Assembly: GCA_000469685.2 (NCBI GenBank)
Contig: LS997564.1
Location: forward strand, 19,493,460 to 19,557,459
Length of the DNA: 64,000 nucleotides
Source of the DNA: Haemonchus contortus
Lineage: Eukaryota > Nematoda > Chromadorea > Rhabditida > Trichostrongylidae
Direction of reading: 5' to 3'
In this document: positions 22,368 through 33,314 of the stretch, one piece after another
Layout: every line of letters starts with the position of its first letter
How positions within the stretch are numbered: the first letter of the stretch is position 1
The notes under the pieces: model-generated
What the model was told of the DNA's origin: nothing
The model's database searches: none
The model's input: the letters and a program-made list of their open reading frames with translations, nothing else
Program-made: the position numbers and the translations under genes

Positions 22368-23250
22368 AATGCGACACTATTTGGCTGAAGCTATTTACAG
22401 CCGCGCTGCAGTGGGTTATGAAGTCGCAGGAAAGAGGAAAGAAGGTAGGGCTGCGGTTCAACCAGACAATGACGCAGTTCATGAAGGATGCGTAGGCTGA
22501 CGCAGATCAAACTAGGATCGATATTACACTTATTAAGAAACTTCGTCCTATGCTTATTTCGCGTGTTCCATGATCATTGACATGAAAGAAGAACTGGTGG
22601 GAAGACAGTAAGCAGGGTGGGCAACCTCTGGAGAGGTCAACAACCATCTGGCTGACCCGGACTTCGCGGTAATCTATTCGATTCCATAGTCCTTTCTGCG
22701 CTCTGTTGAGGGTTAGGGGCATGGGTGACCAGTGCATCCAAGTCAAGGACGTTGAGCACTTGTGCGATGTCTTTTGAGGTTTAACTGCCTCACCCAATAT
22801 CGAGCCGGAGTCCGCAGCTCCGACATACGCAGAATGTCTCGAGTCCGCGGGTCGGCAGACTACATGAAGAACTCAAAATTTTGGTGAGCCGGTCATCTAT
22901 TGAGAAGATATGATGATAGATGGACAAGAAGAACATTCGAATGGGCATTTGTAGGATTTTCACGAGTTGAGGGTAGGCCTGCTGCGAGATGGGGAGATGC
23001 CACCGTGGAGCTCGCTGTCGATCACATCTTGGCCAAGGAAAAGTGGCGAAGTTAGACGTTGGACGAGAATGTTGCATGGAAAAGGTATTCAAACGGGCTG
23101 TCAAAAAGTGCGTGTACCATTTGCTACAGCTGGCTGCAGTACAGCGGGCGGGGCCTGCTGCGAATGCATCCTACACACCTTTCACAGCGCCGTGTCAATT
23201 CGTCCACCTTAAGCGTGCACGTGGGCTAAGCCGGCCTTGAAGCCCTTACT
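22368..23250 (+). pseudogene. RTE LINE host copy, 3' part
   Basis: After the PLE, the RTE resumes with LKLFTAALQWVMKS and jumps directly to KKVGLRFNQTMTQFMKDA, so the palm segment carrying the catalytic ADD is missing. Later fragments read GLRSSD-like, RYDDRWTRRTFEW near 22915 and GRPAARWGDATVELAVDHI near 22975, the usual RTE C-terminal region. Frames are broken throughout. The 3' limit is approximate. Confidence 0.8.
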
Positions 23251-23494
23251 ACGCCGTATCTAGGCTCTTTTCCGATCCGACAGCTTCCATTGTGCTATCC
23301 TTGGGTCTCATAGCACACCTGGAAATCTCTTAAACCATTTTAGCCGTGCCTCTAGTAAAGCAAGGGAAAGGAGTCAGGAACTAACCTTGACTTATCTACG
23401 TATCGAGTTTCGTGGCTTAACTCTCTTGTCACGATTCAGCGTATAGTTAGGATAGTCGATATTTTTGTCACCAACACAACCACATGACACAATA

Positions 23495-24027
23495 TTAGAT
23501 TGATGCATAATTATTGCGAATTTTTTCAGCAATTTTACCAGAAAATTATAGCAAAGACATGTTCAAATAATTGCTCCGGAACATATCCATGTCAATCACT
23601 GCTTCCCATTTGCTAGGCGGTCGGATTCGACAGGCGAAGAAGTTTCGATTCTTGGAGGCGATCACGCCTTGACGTTGGACATCAAGGCATCCACTTCGTC
23701 CAGAGTTCTGTTCGTCAACCAATTTTTCAACGGGCGATCAACGTGATAGTCTATAGGAGTTCCTGTTGGTGACAGCATACTTCATTCAGCTTTGGCTGAC
23801 TGTTACGTCGCCGAGAAGTTCGTTGAAATCACGTTCTGAGTGGCCGCCTTCCAACATTTCTCGAAGTACTAGAGCATAATGCGGCGTATATGATGACGGC
23901 TTTATAGACATACTTCTGTTAAAAAAACAGGAAGAATATTTCTACAAAAATCCCGACTTCGAAAGTTTGATTTTATCGAAGGAAAAGAAGCCGCGAAAAA
24001 GACCGCACTAATTATGCATCAACCTAA
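23495..24027 (-). mobile_element. Mariner deletion derivative, 533 bp
   Basis: Ends TTAGATTGATGCATAATT and the inverse of TTAGGTTGATGCATAATT are flanked by TA (23493-23494, 24028-24029). The minus strand encodes degenerate mariner C-terminal sequence (TELWTKWMP, PTA-QMGSS, then YVPE). It has the same overall structure as 3793-4371, lacking the central transposase. Confidence 0.82.
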
Positions 24028-24100
24028 TACCAAAACTTTATTGCGCTTTAGGCACATGTCTCTCAATTTTGGGTGATTAAACCGGTAAATGGATTCTTCA

Positions 24101-24420
24101 CTACATGACATATAAATAATTCACTTGTATGACGTGAGATGTATGACGTACAAAGCGGCGATCAAGGTTCTGGTTCTGACGGCTGTATGTAAAGTGCATG
24201 GTGTTCTCTCCGACATTTCGAGAAGAGCACAGCTGGACAGAACTCTTCGGCATTCGCCCTATTCCGCTGAACCTTTCCTGTGCTGAAGACAATCACAGCT
24301 TGTTTGTAATGAGAAGGATGACGGTTACACATGTGTATACATAAAGACTTTTTCATCATTTTCTTTCTCACTCAAATCTTGCAACTCGCAGATTGCCGCA
24401 ATATTCTCGTCCCCAACACG
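24101..24420. repeat. Dispersed repeat, second copy at 29063-29300
   Basis: The two share GTGAGATGTATG, CGACATTTCGAGAAGAGCAC (variant at 29180) and TGCAACTCGC with similar spacing over about 240-300 bp. Neither encodes a recognised protein. The two copies flank 4.6 kb of mixed repeats in direct orientation, but they do not behave as LTRs of one element. Confidence 0.55.
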
Positions 24421-25115
24421 CTTGCCGGGATGAATTTATGCGTCCACTCTTTTCTCAAGCCTAGAACGCAGTCTGTAGACGCGATTTCAGGCGTTATCGT
24501 ACCATTGCTGTAGTAATGGCAAACCGTCTTCGATACTTGCGCTCCTTTCCGAAATGATAGACAGCGCAGAATGGTGCCCAGTCTGGTTGCGGTAATGCAC
24601 CACGTGTAATGCTTCCGTTGTCCTCCTTCCTTTCGTTGTCCTCTAGAACAGCTGTAGTGGAGGCCATGGGGCATAGCTGTGCTCGATCCACGATTCGTCT
24701 TCATTCTCTCGTAATATACACAATGTGCAGGAGTCGGAATAGTGGACCCATCCACGTTCGCAAAAAGCGCATGGCATGAGCCGCTCGTGAGGGCTTTGAA
24801 TTGGTCCGTCAAATGCTCGTACGTGACATCGTCCCCTGCTTTTCCCCGCTTTCCACTTCATACATCATCCTTCGGAAGTCGCGCACGGCTTGTCCTGCTG
24901 TTGTAGCTGCTGCAGCATCTCGGCTACTTCCTCACGCGCTTGCTGAATCGGGTAAGCTCCAGCACCTCACAAGAAATCGCGGATTTCATCTTCTTCGTTT
25001 TCTCGGGACCATTCCCATGTCTTCGGGATGGATCTCACGCTCCTCATCGGGGTCTCCCTATCTGCCTCACTCCTTACTTCAGCGACATATTCGTTGTTTG
25101 CCTTGCTCTTCATGA
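24421..25115 (-). pseudogene. Gag-like zinc-knuckle remnant
   Basis: On the minus strand, MPCAFCERGWVHYSDSCTLC near 24780 and, further on, H-Y-R-x-Q-TGHHSAL near 24590 resemble degenerate paired CCHC knuckles of a Bel/Pao-type Gag. Stops and frameshifts are frequent and no pol sequence adjoins it. The call rests on Cys/His spacing alone. Confidence 0.35.
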
Positions 25116-25329
25116 CGCATCTTGAGAGATTGATACATTGGGGCCTACTTGGGATTCAGCGAGTATGTCAAGTGGGTAAGACTATTGGAGTATCGTATTA
25201 ATAATCCTTTCTGCGATCGTAACGAAGTGGCCCTAACTGAGGATATACTGCAAACTAAAATTATGCACCTTCCTCACTGGAGATACATATAAAGGAAAAC
25301 GCCTGAGGGATGTCTGCCCGTCTGAAGGA

Positions 25330-25455
25330 CCTGCCTCTGCATTTGTCTTCCATTCAGAATCGTAGTGGCGTAATGAGGGCGTTTGTGGCCTATACAGTGA
25401 CTTGCGGTGGCCAGTTGATGTACAAGTAAGCGCTTATATCCTCTCAGACGAGTCT
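25330..25455 (-). mobile_element. SINE body fragment
   Basis: The run from CATTCAGAATCGTAGTGGCG through GTGGCCTATACAGTGACTTG to CTCAGACGAGTCTGG matches the same block at 46855-46960, 47990-48080 and 53085-53195. Only the body is present; the tRNA-like head is lost to the palindrome that follows. Confidence 0.6.
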
Positions 25456-25749
25456 GGCTGCTTTCATAGTCCGCCGGCCGGCCGGCGTGCCCTCGTGTCA
25501 GCCGAGGCAGTGCTAGAGGGGATGAGGGAGGCAGTTGGTTGGTCAGCCCCTTCGAAGGACTGGAAACAAAGAAGAACAAGGTCAAAAACCAAACAACCTG
25601 GGGCTCGTGCAAATAGTTTTTGATCTTGTCTCCCTCTATTTACTGCCCTTCAAAGGGGCTGACCGACCGTCTGCCTCCCTCCTCCCCTCTAGCACTGCCT
25701 CGGCTGGCACGCCGGCACGCCGGCTGGCCGGCATACTATGAAAGCAACC
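25456..25749. repeat. GC-rich palindrome, 294 bp
   Basis: Arms 25456-25558 and 25647-25749 are reverse complements (GGCTGCTTTCATAGT against ACTATGAAAGCAACC, and GCCGAGGCAGTGCTAGAGG against its inverse) with a few indels in the CCGGC runs. Weak pairing continues into the centre. A related, shorter arrangement follows at 25895-26082. The block is flanked by SINE pieces, which suggests inverted insertions. Confidence 0.8.
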
Positions 25750-25779
25750 TCTGGTACCAACTTAGCGGCCCCCTAAGGA

Positions 25780-25890
25780 AGGAAAAAAGGAAAGGAAGGC
25801 TCGGCTGGATGAGGGATCGGGGACTCGAGCCTGCGACCGTGCCTGGGATATAGTGCGCCACTTTGCACTAACACCACTCCCGCTCGAGAT
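25780..25890 (-). mobile_element. tRNA-derived SINE head
   Basis: The minus strand has a B-box-like GGCTCGAGTCCCC (at 25828-25840) and an A-box-like GTGGTGTTAGTGCAAAG upstream of it. Spacing and the absence of a cloverleaf mark it as a SINE promoter rather than a tRNA gene. Confidence 0.55.
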
Positions 25891-26083
25891 GATTGGCTGC
25901 TTTCGTAGTCCGCCGGCCGGCCGAGGGGGGAGGAGGGCGGCAGACTGTCGGTCAGCCCCTCGAAGGGCTGTAAACAAGGAGAGACAACTTCAAAAACCAT
26001 TCGTACGAACCTCTGGTTGTTTGGTTTTCAATCTTGTTCTTCTTCGTTTCCAACCCCTCAACTGACCGTCTGCCGCCCTTTAT

Positions 26084-26380
26084 ATTGACCGACTTGCCGC
26101 TTCGCGTTCGAAGCTATGATTAGGTAGTTGTTGAGGAACTGGAGAGATGGCGGCTCCCTCGCTTGAGTTCAATTTACCCGTTAGTCCAAGGTAGTGGTTG
26201 AATTCGTTTTTCACGCCTTAAGCCGGTACTTTACGTCCTAATCACTGCGTTCTGGATGAAAGACAAGGACTCGTCCAGGGAAATATTTGTCTACCAAGTG
26301 GGAGGCAACCTGTTGCCCTGCCACATGCTTCCATCTTTGCCAGCAGATGTAGGCTCGTACTGTCCGAAAGCTCTAGCCAG
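26084..26380 (+). repeat. Dispersed repeat, second copy of 5733-6030
   Basis: It starts TTGACCGACTTGCCGC and runs through CCCTGCCACATGCTTCC. It is more diverged from 5733-6030 at its centre. It directly abuts the palindromic block upstream. Confidence 0.65.
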
Positions 26381-26478
26381 CATTCCTCTACTTTTTGATT
26401 GAAGCTTTGCTTGCAGCTTTCATTATCTTTTTCAATTATATTTATAAAAAAGTATAAGTATACATATAACTTAACGTA

Positions 26479-26935
26479 CAGTAGCGCTCAAAAGTCTTCG
26501 GTGAAATGCTTTGACGTTTTTTCGTTCATAACTTTTTTCTTAGTAGACCGAATGACACGAAATTTGGATATGTCTAACTAGAGCATATTTCACCCTACCC
26601 AACCCTATTTCACTGCAAAGCTGCAAGATCCACAGGTAGAGTAAGGTGTTTGTTGCGGTAGCACATTTTGCTAAAACTAAAGTTGTTAACGTCTCCACTT
26701 ATTTACACCTTATGTGCGTTTTTCTCACCTACTGTGTTCGGCGCTACCGCTCGTACACATTAGACATGACAGAAAGGAAAGAGATTCTAGAAGGACCATC
26801 AAATGTATTTTCAGTCGATTCAGAGTTAATGTTCTTTCGAATATCTGGAACATGATCAGACTGCAGGTTAATACTGGTAAATATTCACAATACATCAACG
26901 CTCCGAATATAGAAATTTCGCTTGACGTCCGCATG
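26479..26935 (+). mobile_element. Tc1-like MITE, 3' end missing
   Basis: The left terminus is CAGTAGCGCTCAAAAGT after a TA, and interior sequence tracks the 3336-4758 copy (for example GGTAAATATTCACA). The right terminal repeat is replaced by RTE 5' sequence at about 26936, so the RTE copy truncated it. Confidence 0.75.
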
Positions 26936-29058
26936 TCCACACGGCTGAGAGTGGCCCCCACGTGTTGGAGCCTGGCAAGCTACACGTGGATATTCATAAA
27001 ACAAAAACAGTAATAAAAATCGGCCTCAATCCCTTGAAGCTGAGGGAGTCCCCGACGGCGTTGGGGGCCAATACCGCTCGGTAGAGTCTACTAAAATCTC
27101 AGGGCCACGACAGATTGTCTGAAAGGAGAAGGATTAAGATGGCAATCAGTACTTTCAAGGCACGGACCCGTGCATCGGAAGCGTGTATAGAAGACCTGAA
27201 GATGCAAGCCAGGAAGATCAAGTGCGACGTCATCGGACTAACCGAGACGAGAAGGCATCGCCCGTTGCACGCGACATTTGAGACTGGAGAATAATTGTCT
27301 CTTAGAGTATGCGACAGCAGAGGCGTCGGCGGCGTAGATGTCTTCGTCAATGTGCACTTGGCCATGAACATCGATTCGTGAAAGCTTAACAACCCGCATC
27401 GGGCTTTTGCGATTGAGAAGATGTAGTCAACTCCAGCTCTAACAATCTTCGTTGCTCACGCGCCAGCAGCGAGCTACAGTGAAGAAGAGCTGGAGGCGTT
27501 TTATGTGGATCTGGAGAAGTTCTACAGAGAAGACGAACGCCGACATTGACCCTAGAAGAACGGCTGAAGAGCTACACATTGGGATTCACGGAATGGAATT
27601 TAATAGCAGGGTGGAAGGCTGTCCGAGTTTATCATGTCAACCACACTATCCATGGTAACTCGTAGTTCTCATTCACGATGGACAAAGCATTCACCTGATG
27701 GTTAATTCAAATAGACCACATCATCGTCAATCGGAAGTTTGCCTGACTAATGTCGCTGTTGTTCCGAAATTCTACACGGGATCAGACCATCATCTCCTCC
27801 GCGCTAGATTCCGCTTTTCAGTGCGTGGAGAAAGTCTTGGTGCTTCGTTTTCTGAACTTCGCAGCTCTGTGGTCAGTTGGGATCACTTCGTTTTATTGGC
27901 GGGTTTGTGTGAAGGTTCCGTCAGCGACAACATCGATGAAGAATACAACCGACTCGTCGAGTATCTTCGCGATTGCGCCAGGAAAGCTCGGAGTCTCAAG
28001 ATGTCAAGAAAAGTCTCTCTTCGAAGGCTCGGGAATCACGGAATGGAATGGAATGAGCAGGGTGGAAAGCTTCCAGAGTTTATCATGTCGAGCCACACTA
28101 TCCATGGTAAAGAGGGGTGGAAACGCTCAAGCTGCAGGCAATAACCGGCTAGTGTCTGAACTTGCGAGGCTATGCAGAGAAACGATAAAAGAAGATCCGA
28201 AAGAGAGAAGAGCAGCAGTTTTGGCTGAAGCCGCCGAGGCTGGGAAGAGCATTCGCGAAGCCCGGCGGAGCTCCGTCATTTATAAGACCAAGATGAATTG
28301 CCTCCATCATCCTGATGGAACTGTTACTGCATACCGAAGGGAAATGGAGAAGGTTATCTACGGATTCTACTCTGATCTCTAAGATCGGATTACGACTGAA
28401 CCTAACGAAGACGATGTTCATGCAAAACGGATCGGTACATGATGAACGACCTCGCTCTGGAGCTGAGCAGAAGGAAACGCGCCGCGTGGGGAACATGCAA
28501 GAAAATCGAGGGAGCAGTGAAGAAAACAAAGAACATTCGGCTCCACGCTCACCTTTCGATACTGCGGTGCTTCCTGCATTGACATACGCCTCAGAGACTT
28601 GGACTCTAGGAAAGCAAGATGAGTATGCAGTCAGCGTGATTCAACGCGTCGTGGAAAGGGCGATGCTCGGAATTCCCCTGTACACGCAAATGCAGAAGGG
28701 AATCCAGAGTTCCGAGCATCGTCGTCGAACAAAGATCAGCGATGCCATTGATCACGCCGAGAGATCGAAGATCAGGTGGGCCAGGCACGTCATGCTACAT
28801 AGTGATGACCGTTGGACCAGGGCTGGATCTCTCGATACGTCAAACGATCATCAGGGCGGCTGCCAACGCGGTGGTCGGACTTATTCACGAAAGCTGCGAA
28901 TGAAAAGAATGTCCCCCCCCCATGTCCCTCGAGCGAGTGCCATTCACTGGCTCGCGACAGGGACGAATGGAGACGTTACTGCCGCCGGTGGTGGTGGTAA
29001 CGTGGTGCCCGCCCGAGGACGATCAATGGAAGTACAGGTGATACAGGTGAAGGAGGTT
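26936..29058 (+). mobile_element. RTE-clade LINE copy with internal deletion
   Basis: The endonuclease begins at ATG 27139 (ARTRASEACIEDL, KCDVIGLTETRRHRP), reaches a stop at 27292 and continues in other frames (GVGGVDVFVN, TIFVAHAPAASYSEEELEAF). The pre-RT linker is in frame 27750-28382 (LARLCRETIKEDPKERRAAV, MEKVIYGFYSDL). The reading then jumps to KIGLRLNLTKTMFM (28383 on), so the whole RT palm with its catalytic Asp pair is gone. C-terminal frame 28315-29091 has PALTYASETWTL, KIRWARHVM and DDRWTRA. The tail is a short ACAGGTGAT repeat. Confidence 0.88.
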
Positions 29059-29062
29059 CCAT

Positions 29063-29300
29063 TACATGAAATAAATCATGCAATTATATGAAGTGAGATG
29101 TATGCATGTACAAGGAGGTAATCGGAGATCTGGCTCGGTCGCTTGTATGTAGTAGAGTGTGTAGGTGGTGTTTTCGCCGACATTCCAAGAAGAGCACAGC
29201 TGGACGGAACTTTTCCACGTTCTTCCTATTCCGCAGAGCCCTTCCTGTTCAAAGACCTGCAACTCGCGGATTAGCGCGATAGTATGTGTTAAATATTCGG
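29063..29300. repeat. Dispersed repeat, second copy of 24101-24420
   Basis: It shares AAGTGAGATGTATG, AAGAAGAGCACAGCTGGAC and the TGCAACTCGCGGATT block with 24101-24420. It directly follows the RTE tail. Confidence 0.55.
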
Positions 29301-30694
29301 TAGGTGCAAACACATCCTTTTCAGATTGAATTCAGCCACATCCATTGCATCAGTTGTGCTCGCGCCTTTCCAGGAACGGAATGCGACTCTCCAAAAGTGT
29401 TCCTTCATGAAAGTACATCCATGGTCTGTGGGCAACCTACTTCTCTGTGAAGAGCACTTGTCACAGATTGCTACAGTCAGTAAGCATAATATCTATAAAT
29501 ATTGCTGGATTAATCTTGAAAATATTTTAGGAAACTGCTGCTTATAAACTGAAGTCTCAGGAAGGTTTTCTCTGGAGAGCCTGAATGTGTATATGTATGT
29601 CTATGTGTATGTGAATATCAGTGTGTATGAATAGTTGTGACTCTTTCATTGAGACGGCTGCTGACTGGAATCCTCGGGACGTCAAGCGAACACCAGGGCT
29701 GCTGCCGATAGGATGGTCATACATACTTCTTCAGAAAGACTTGATCGCAAGGAATGCTATGCCTGGTGTTCCTGAGCGAGCACGACTACTCTCGGTCACG
29801 ACGGGACCAATGGGGACATTGTTGACGTCCGATCGAGGAAATTATTCGTCAACGGGACGACAGGTGATACAGGTGATGTGTATAGGTGTCTTCGAATTCC
29901 AGTATATGTTGCAGGGGCTGACAGGCTTATAAATGATTAGTGGAAGGGACTGACAACAACTGATAAAAGCTGATAGGAGGCCCTGCATATGCATAATCAG
30001 CTGATTTGTTACAAACAAGGAAACCTGGGATTTCAGAACATGAAGTGAGGGGCGACGAAATCGTACATGTACAAAAATAAAATCTTAAGGTTGTTACTCC
30101 GACCAGATAAGAGTGTGACGTCAATTGGAGTTTTGGCTGGCATGAAAAAGGCGGAATGCCAGTTAGTTTCATTCCGAATTGCAAGAATTGACGTTCCAAT
30201 GAAGGTTCACTCTGAGATAATTCAAAGTGAATAAGTAATAATTCGGAAACGTTACCGTCATTTTAATCAAAATAATCCTGACCACGATCTGTGAAAGCGT
30301 AAACGAGTAGGAAAATATTCCAGCCTGTTTCATATCGCAGATGTCAGGCGCGAAGTCAAAAACTCAGCAAAAGAATTTTCATAGTTGCTCACGTACGATG
30401 TATAATTTGGCCAAATTTTAGTGTTCCGGTGAAACTATTGAAACCGATCCACACCTTGCAGCGACTGGCGGCATGAGATGATGTTGGTAGATTCCTCGAA
30501 AAGAAAAAGACAAGCAATCAACTGCAGAGCATCCATGTGATGAACTTAATGTATAGCAACCAACAACAGTGCAGTTATTCGAACACTTTATCTAACCAAT
30601 TTCTTTATTTGTAGCCCCATTTTCGCCTGTGAACGTCCCATCGACATCTTTAACATTTCCACTTACGGGTTTCAATGAACCTCGACATGGTTTA
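29301..30694. other. Intergenic DNA around RTE and PLE fragments
   Basis: Apart from the RTE tail at 29640-29880 I see no gene in this stretch. A GTGTATATGTATGTCTATGTG run at 29585-29615 is a degenerate microsatellite. Confidence 0.5.
29640..29880 (+). pseudogene. RTE LINE 3' end fragment
   Basis: The translation TAADWNPRDVKRTPGLLPIG and the following WSY match the RTE C-terminal TDWIPRDVKRTPGRPPTRWS consensus, and the fragment ends in the same ACAGGTGATACAGGTGA tail as the copy at 29040. It is a 5'-truncated insertion. Confidence 0.8.
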
Positions 30695-31410
30695 GCTTGA
30701 TATGATTTTGTGTTCGAGTCTCACGAGGTTTTATTAAACTTTATTGACTGACGTTCCGGCGATGTCGCCTTCCTCGAAGCCTGAAAAGATCAAAACAATT
30801 TGTGCGCGTCCAACAAGGCCTCTGTAGCCCTACTGGAATTTGAGACCCCCCAGAGCACCTGCGAAAGGTAAAAAAGGAGCCACTCATCGAGGATTTTCAT
30901 AATCACCCAACAACTTAGAGTCGGAGCAGAGTCAGCTGGGTTAGGAACAAAATCACTGTGGGAAGACCAACCTTATAAAGGGCTTCACATTCCGCGTAAT
31001 TGTGAGACATTTTTCCCTCTGGTCCCTTTTTAGATTGGTCAGCTGTATCCAAAATGCCTTGAGGGCACAACTGCGATTTCTGGGTCACTACCTCCACAGT
31101 GACCTCAAAAACGCGTCCATTAAGTTTTGAATGCGGTGGACTCCTGAAGCGGTAGACTCTTTTATTCGATGCATGTCATTTAGGTGTTCGTTGAATCTTA
31201 CGCGGAGTGGTCTCGCCGGTTCGCCTGTATACCCAGCCCCTTTCCTTGCTAGTTAGGCAGACTACACAATTCGAGGTGGTACATAGGCTAAGTCGGTCGG
31301 ATGGTCGGTTCCGAACCAGGCGTTGCTTAAGATCGAGAGGTGGTACATTTACGATGGCCATTAGATCTTCCAGACCCGACCTCTCAAGACATGAAGTTGG
31401 CCTTCCCACT
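30695..31410 (-). pseudogene. PLE fragment: endonuclease region and 3' tail
   Basis: The minus frame 31421-31176 has SGLEDLMAIVN, CTTSNCVVCLTS and RRTGETTP, and frame 31097-30915 has VVTQKSQLCPQGIL and ALYKVGLP. These match the GIY-YIG region of the PLE at 20583-22367. The 3' tail (30785-30700) holds a decayed hammerhead (GGAACGTC instead of GAAACGTC) and ends ACAAAATCATAT. Confidence 0.82.
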
Positions 31411-31414
31411 TCTG

Positions 31415-31650
31415 GTCCCACTCTCGGTTGCTTTGTGACTACGAGAATCCACGAAATTACGGTGATTGGTTCCTTTTCAGATTACGTGCATGCCGTAGGG
31501 GGATTTCAAACTTCAGTAGGGCTGCAGAGGTGTTTGATCGGATATGCACAAATTGTTTTGATCTTTTCAGGCTCTGAGGAAAGAGACACAGCCGATACGT
31601 CAGTTAATAAAGTTTAATAACAACCTTGTGAGAGTTGAAAACAAAATCAT
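31415..31650 (+). repeat. PLE 3' tail copy, head-to-head with the preceding fragment
   Basis: GAATCCACGAAATTACGGTGATTGG through AATAAAGTTTAATAAC matches 22110-22310. It includes a decayed hammerhead (GATACGTC at 31594-31601) and ends ACAAAATCATAT. It faces away from 30695-31410, which gives an inverted pair of tails as is common around PLEs. Confidence 0.78.
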
Positions 31651-32599
31651 ATCTTTTACATATGACTGTTTTGTAAATCAATCCCATGTCTCCTCCTTGC
31701 CCACCCCTAGTTGCGCAGCTGCCTTTGAGTAACCTCGAGTGTTTACACCCATAACTGTGATGATTCTCAGATGGCTAATTTGTCATCCTTCCTTAGCGAT
31801 TTGATTCCTGTAGGAATGAAGAGTAATGAAATGGAAAGCATTTGTGGTCGTCACCTTCATGATGTTTCCCTCTGCTGGAAATTTCTTCAAATCGTCCGAC
31901 AGAAACCGATTTTTTGGAAATGGAATTTTATTTCAACAATCTGGGCCAATCTGATCAATTTTTCCTTTGTAAAGCTTGTTCTTTGAAGGTCCCCACACTG
32001 ATATCAGCATTTCTCTTCTAAACACTTATCTTGTCTTATTTTTTAGTCATGCTTAGAACGAAAGTTTTGGAAGTGACTGAAAAACCCTCGAAATCTTGGT
32101 CGGATTTTCAGACGGCGAATATGTATTGGACAAGGCGTCCTACACGCTGCTGATAACTCAGTAGTGGTACCGAACCGCCTCATCCGTAGTTCACTGAGAA
32201 CATGAAAAACAGCATTCCAGGTGCGGAACATAGCGCTACCACTTCGGATGAGGTTTTACACTTTAAACTTCGAGTGCCCGAGATAAAAGAGAATAGATAC
32301 TAGACTACATAAAGTTTCTCTGAAAAATAAATGGTTGTTGAAGAAGAATTACAGCCAAGCGCCGCTACAATTCTGAGCACATGTTGGATCCCTGGTGCAA
32401 TAAAGCGGGTTCGCTAACCAGTTGGAGGTTCTTTGGAAACATTCCCTTCCATCGTTAGAGCTGTGTTGATTTTCATAGCATCTTCGCTAATGAGGGAGGA
32501 ATAGGCTCGATCCTTGACGCTCCTCCGTTGTTTGACATCAGTCCCTCTAGCCCTTGTCGGAGTGGTGCCGCTGAAGTGCGTTTACAGTCGCTTCAAAAG

Positions 32600-33314
32600 A
32601 TGGCCGCCATACTGCTAAGCCGAGCTTATCGGTTGATTGTCGTACTTTTTGTTGGCCCAAGTGATAAGGTAACCACTTGGGACCTTCCTGAAATATAGTG
32701 TCATTTTCTATCTTATTTTTTTCGCTGAGAATGGTGAAAATTCATTTTCATTCAGATGTCACTTATTCTTGGGAAAAACGACAGCACACCATTCAGTGTG
32801 GTTTTATTGGAATATCGCCAAGACGTGATATCCATAAATAGATCGGTTTTCAGCCACACCTAGGGAAGAGCTTCATTCGTTCCTGAGCATTCATTGCCAT
32901 GAAACCATCTTGATATAGCCTGCTTATGCCTCCAAGTACTTCGAGCTTTTTCCAGTAGTTGGCACGGAAGCTGATTAGTGACTTATAACTTATATCTCGA
33001 CGACATCTGGCACCATTAATTAGACTCCTTCCAATTCAAAAGTGCTAAATTCTTACCTCTTCTGCTGTGGTATCTTATCGTAATCTGTGACTGGAGTACC
33101 ATGCCCAACAAGGTCTATACTGTCAGCTTCTCTGCTAAGCCGAGGATTAATTGTGGGATATGGGACTTATCCGGAAGTGCCATGGATCTACACCGTTAGA
33201 CAATGGTCAAGAGCGATAGATCGAGGCCGCATAGAGGGAGGTGTGCAAATGTTGAGAGATAATGCAAATAAGGCTGCAGACGTTACTCGACAGACAGCCG
33301 ATCTGAAAAAATAG
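32600..33314 (+). CDS. Possible two-exon small gene, MIC13/QIL1-like (tentative)
   Basis: A candidate first exon (32600-32668) encodes a short hydrophobic N-terminus ending VGPSDK before a GTAACC donor. A candidate last exon (from the CTGTCAG acceptor, 33127-33314) encodes LLSRGLIVGYGTYPEVPWIY and ends QTADLKK, stop at 33312-33314. A membrane start, a GPSDK motif and a later IY...W basic tail recall the MICOS subunit MIC13/QIL1, a small mitochondrial inner-membrane protein, but this is memory-based pattern matching. The phases do not fit: exon 1 ends in phase 0 and exon 2 needs one extra nucleotide. A missing exon or an unrelated pair is possible. Confidence 0.25.

Noticed and set aside
24101..29300. 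Direct repeats as LTRs of one retroelement
   Set aside because: The enclosed sequence is a mix of unrelated elements on both strands with no primer site or ordered gag-pol.
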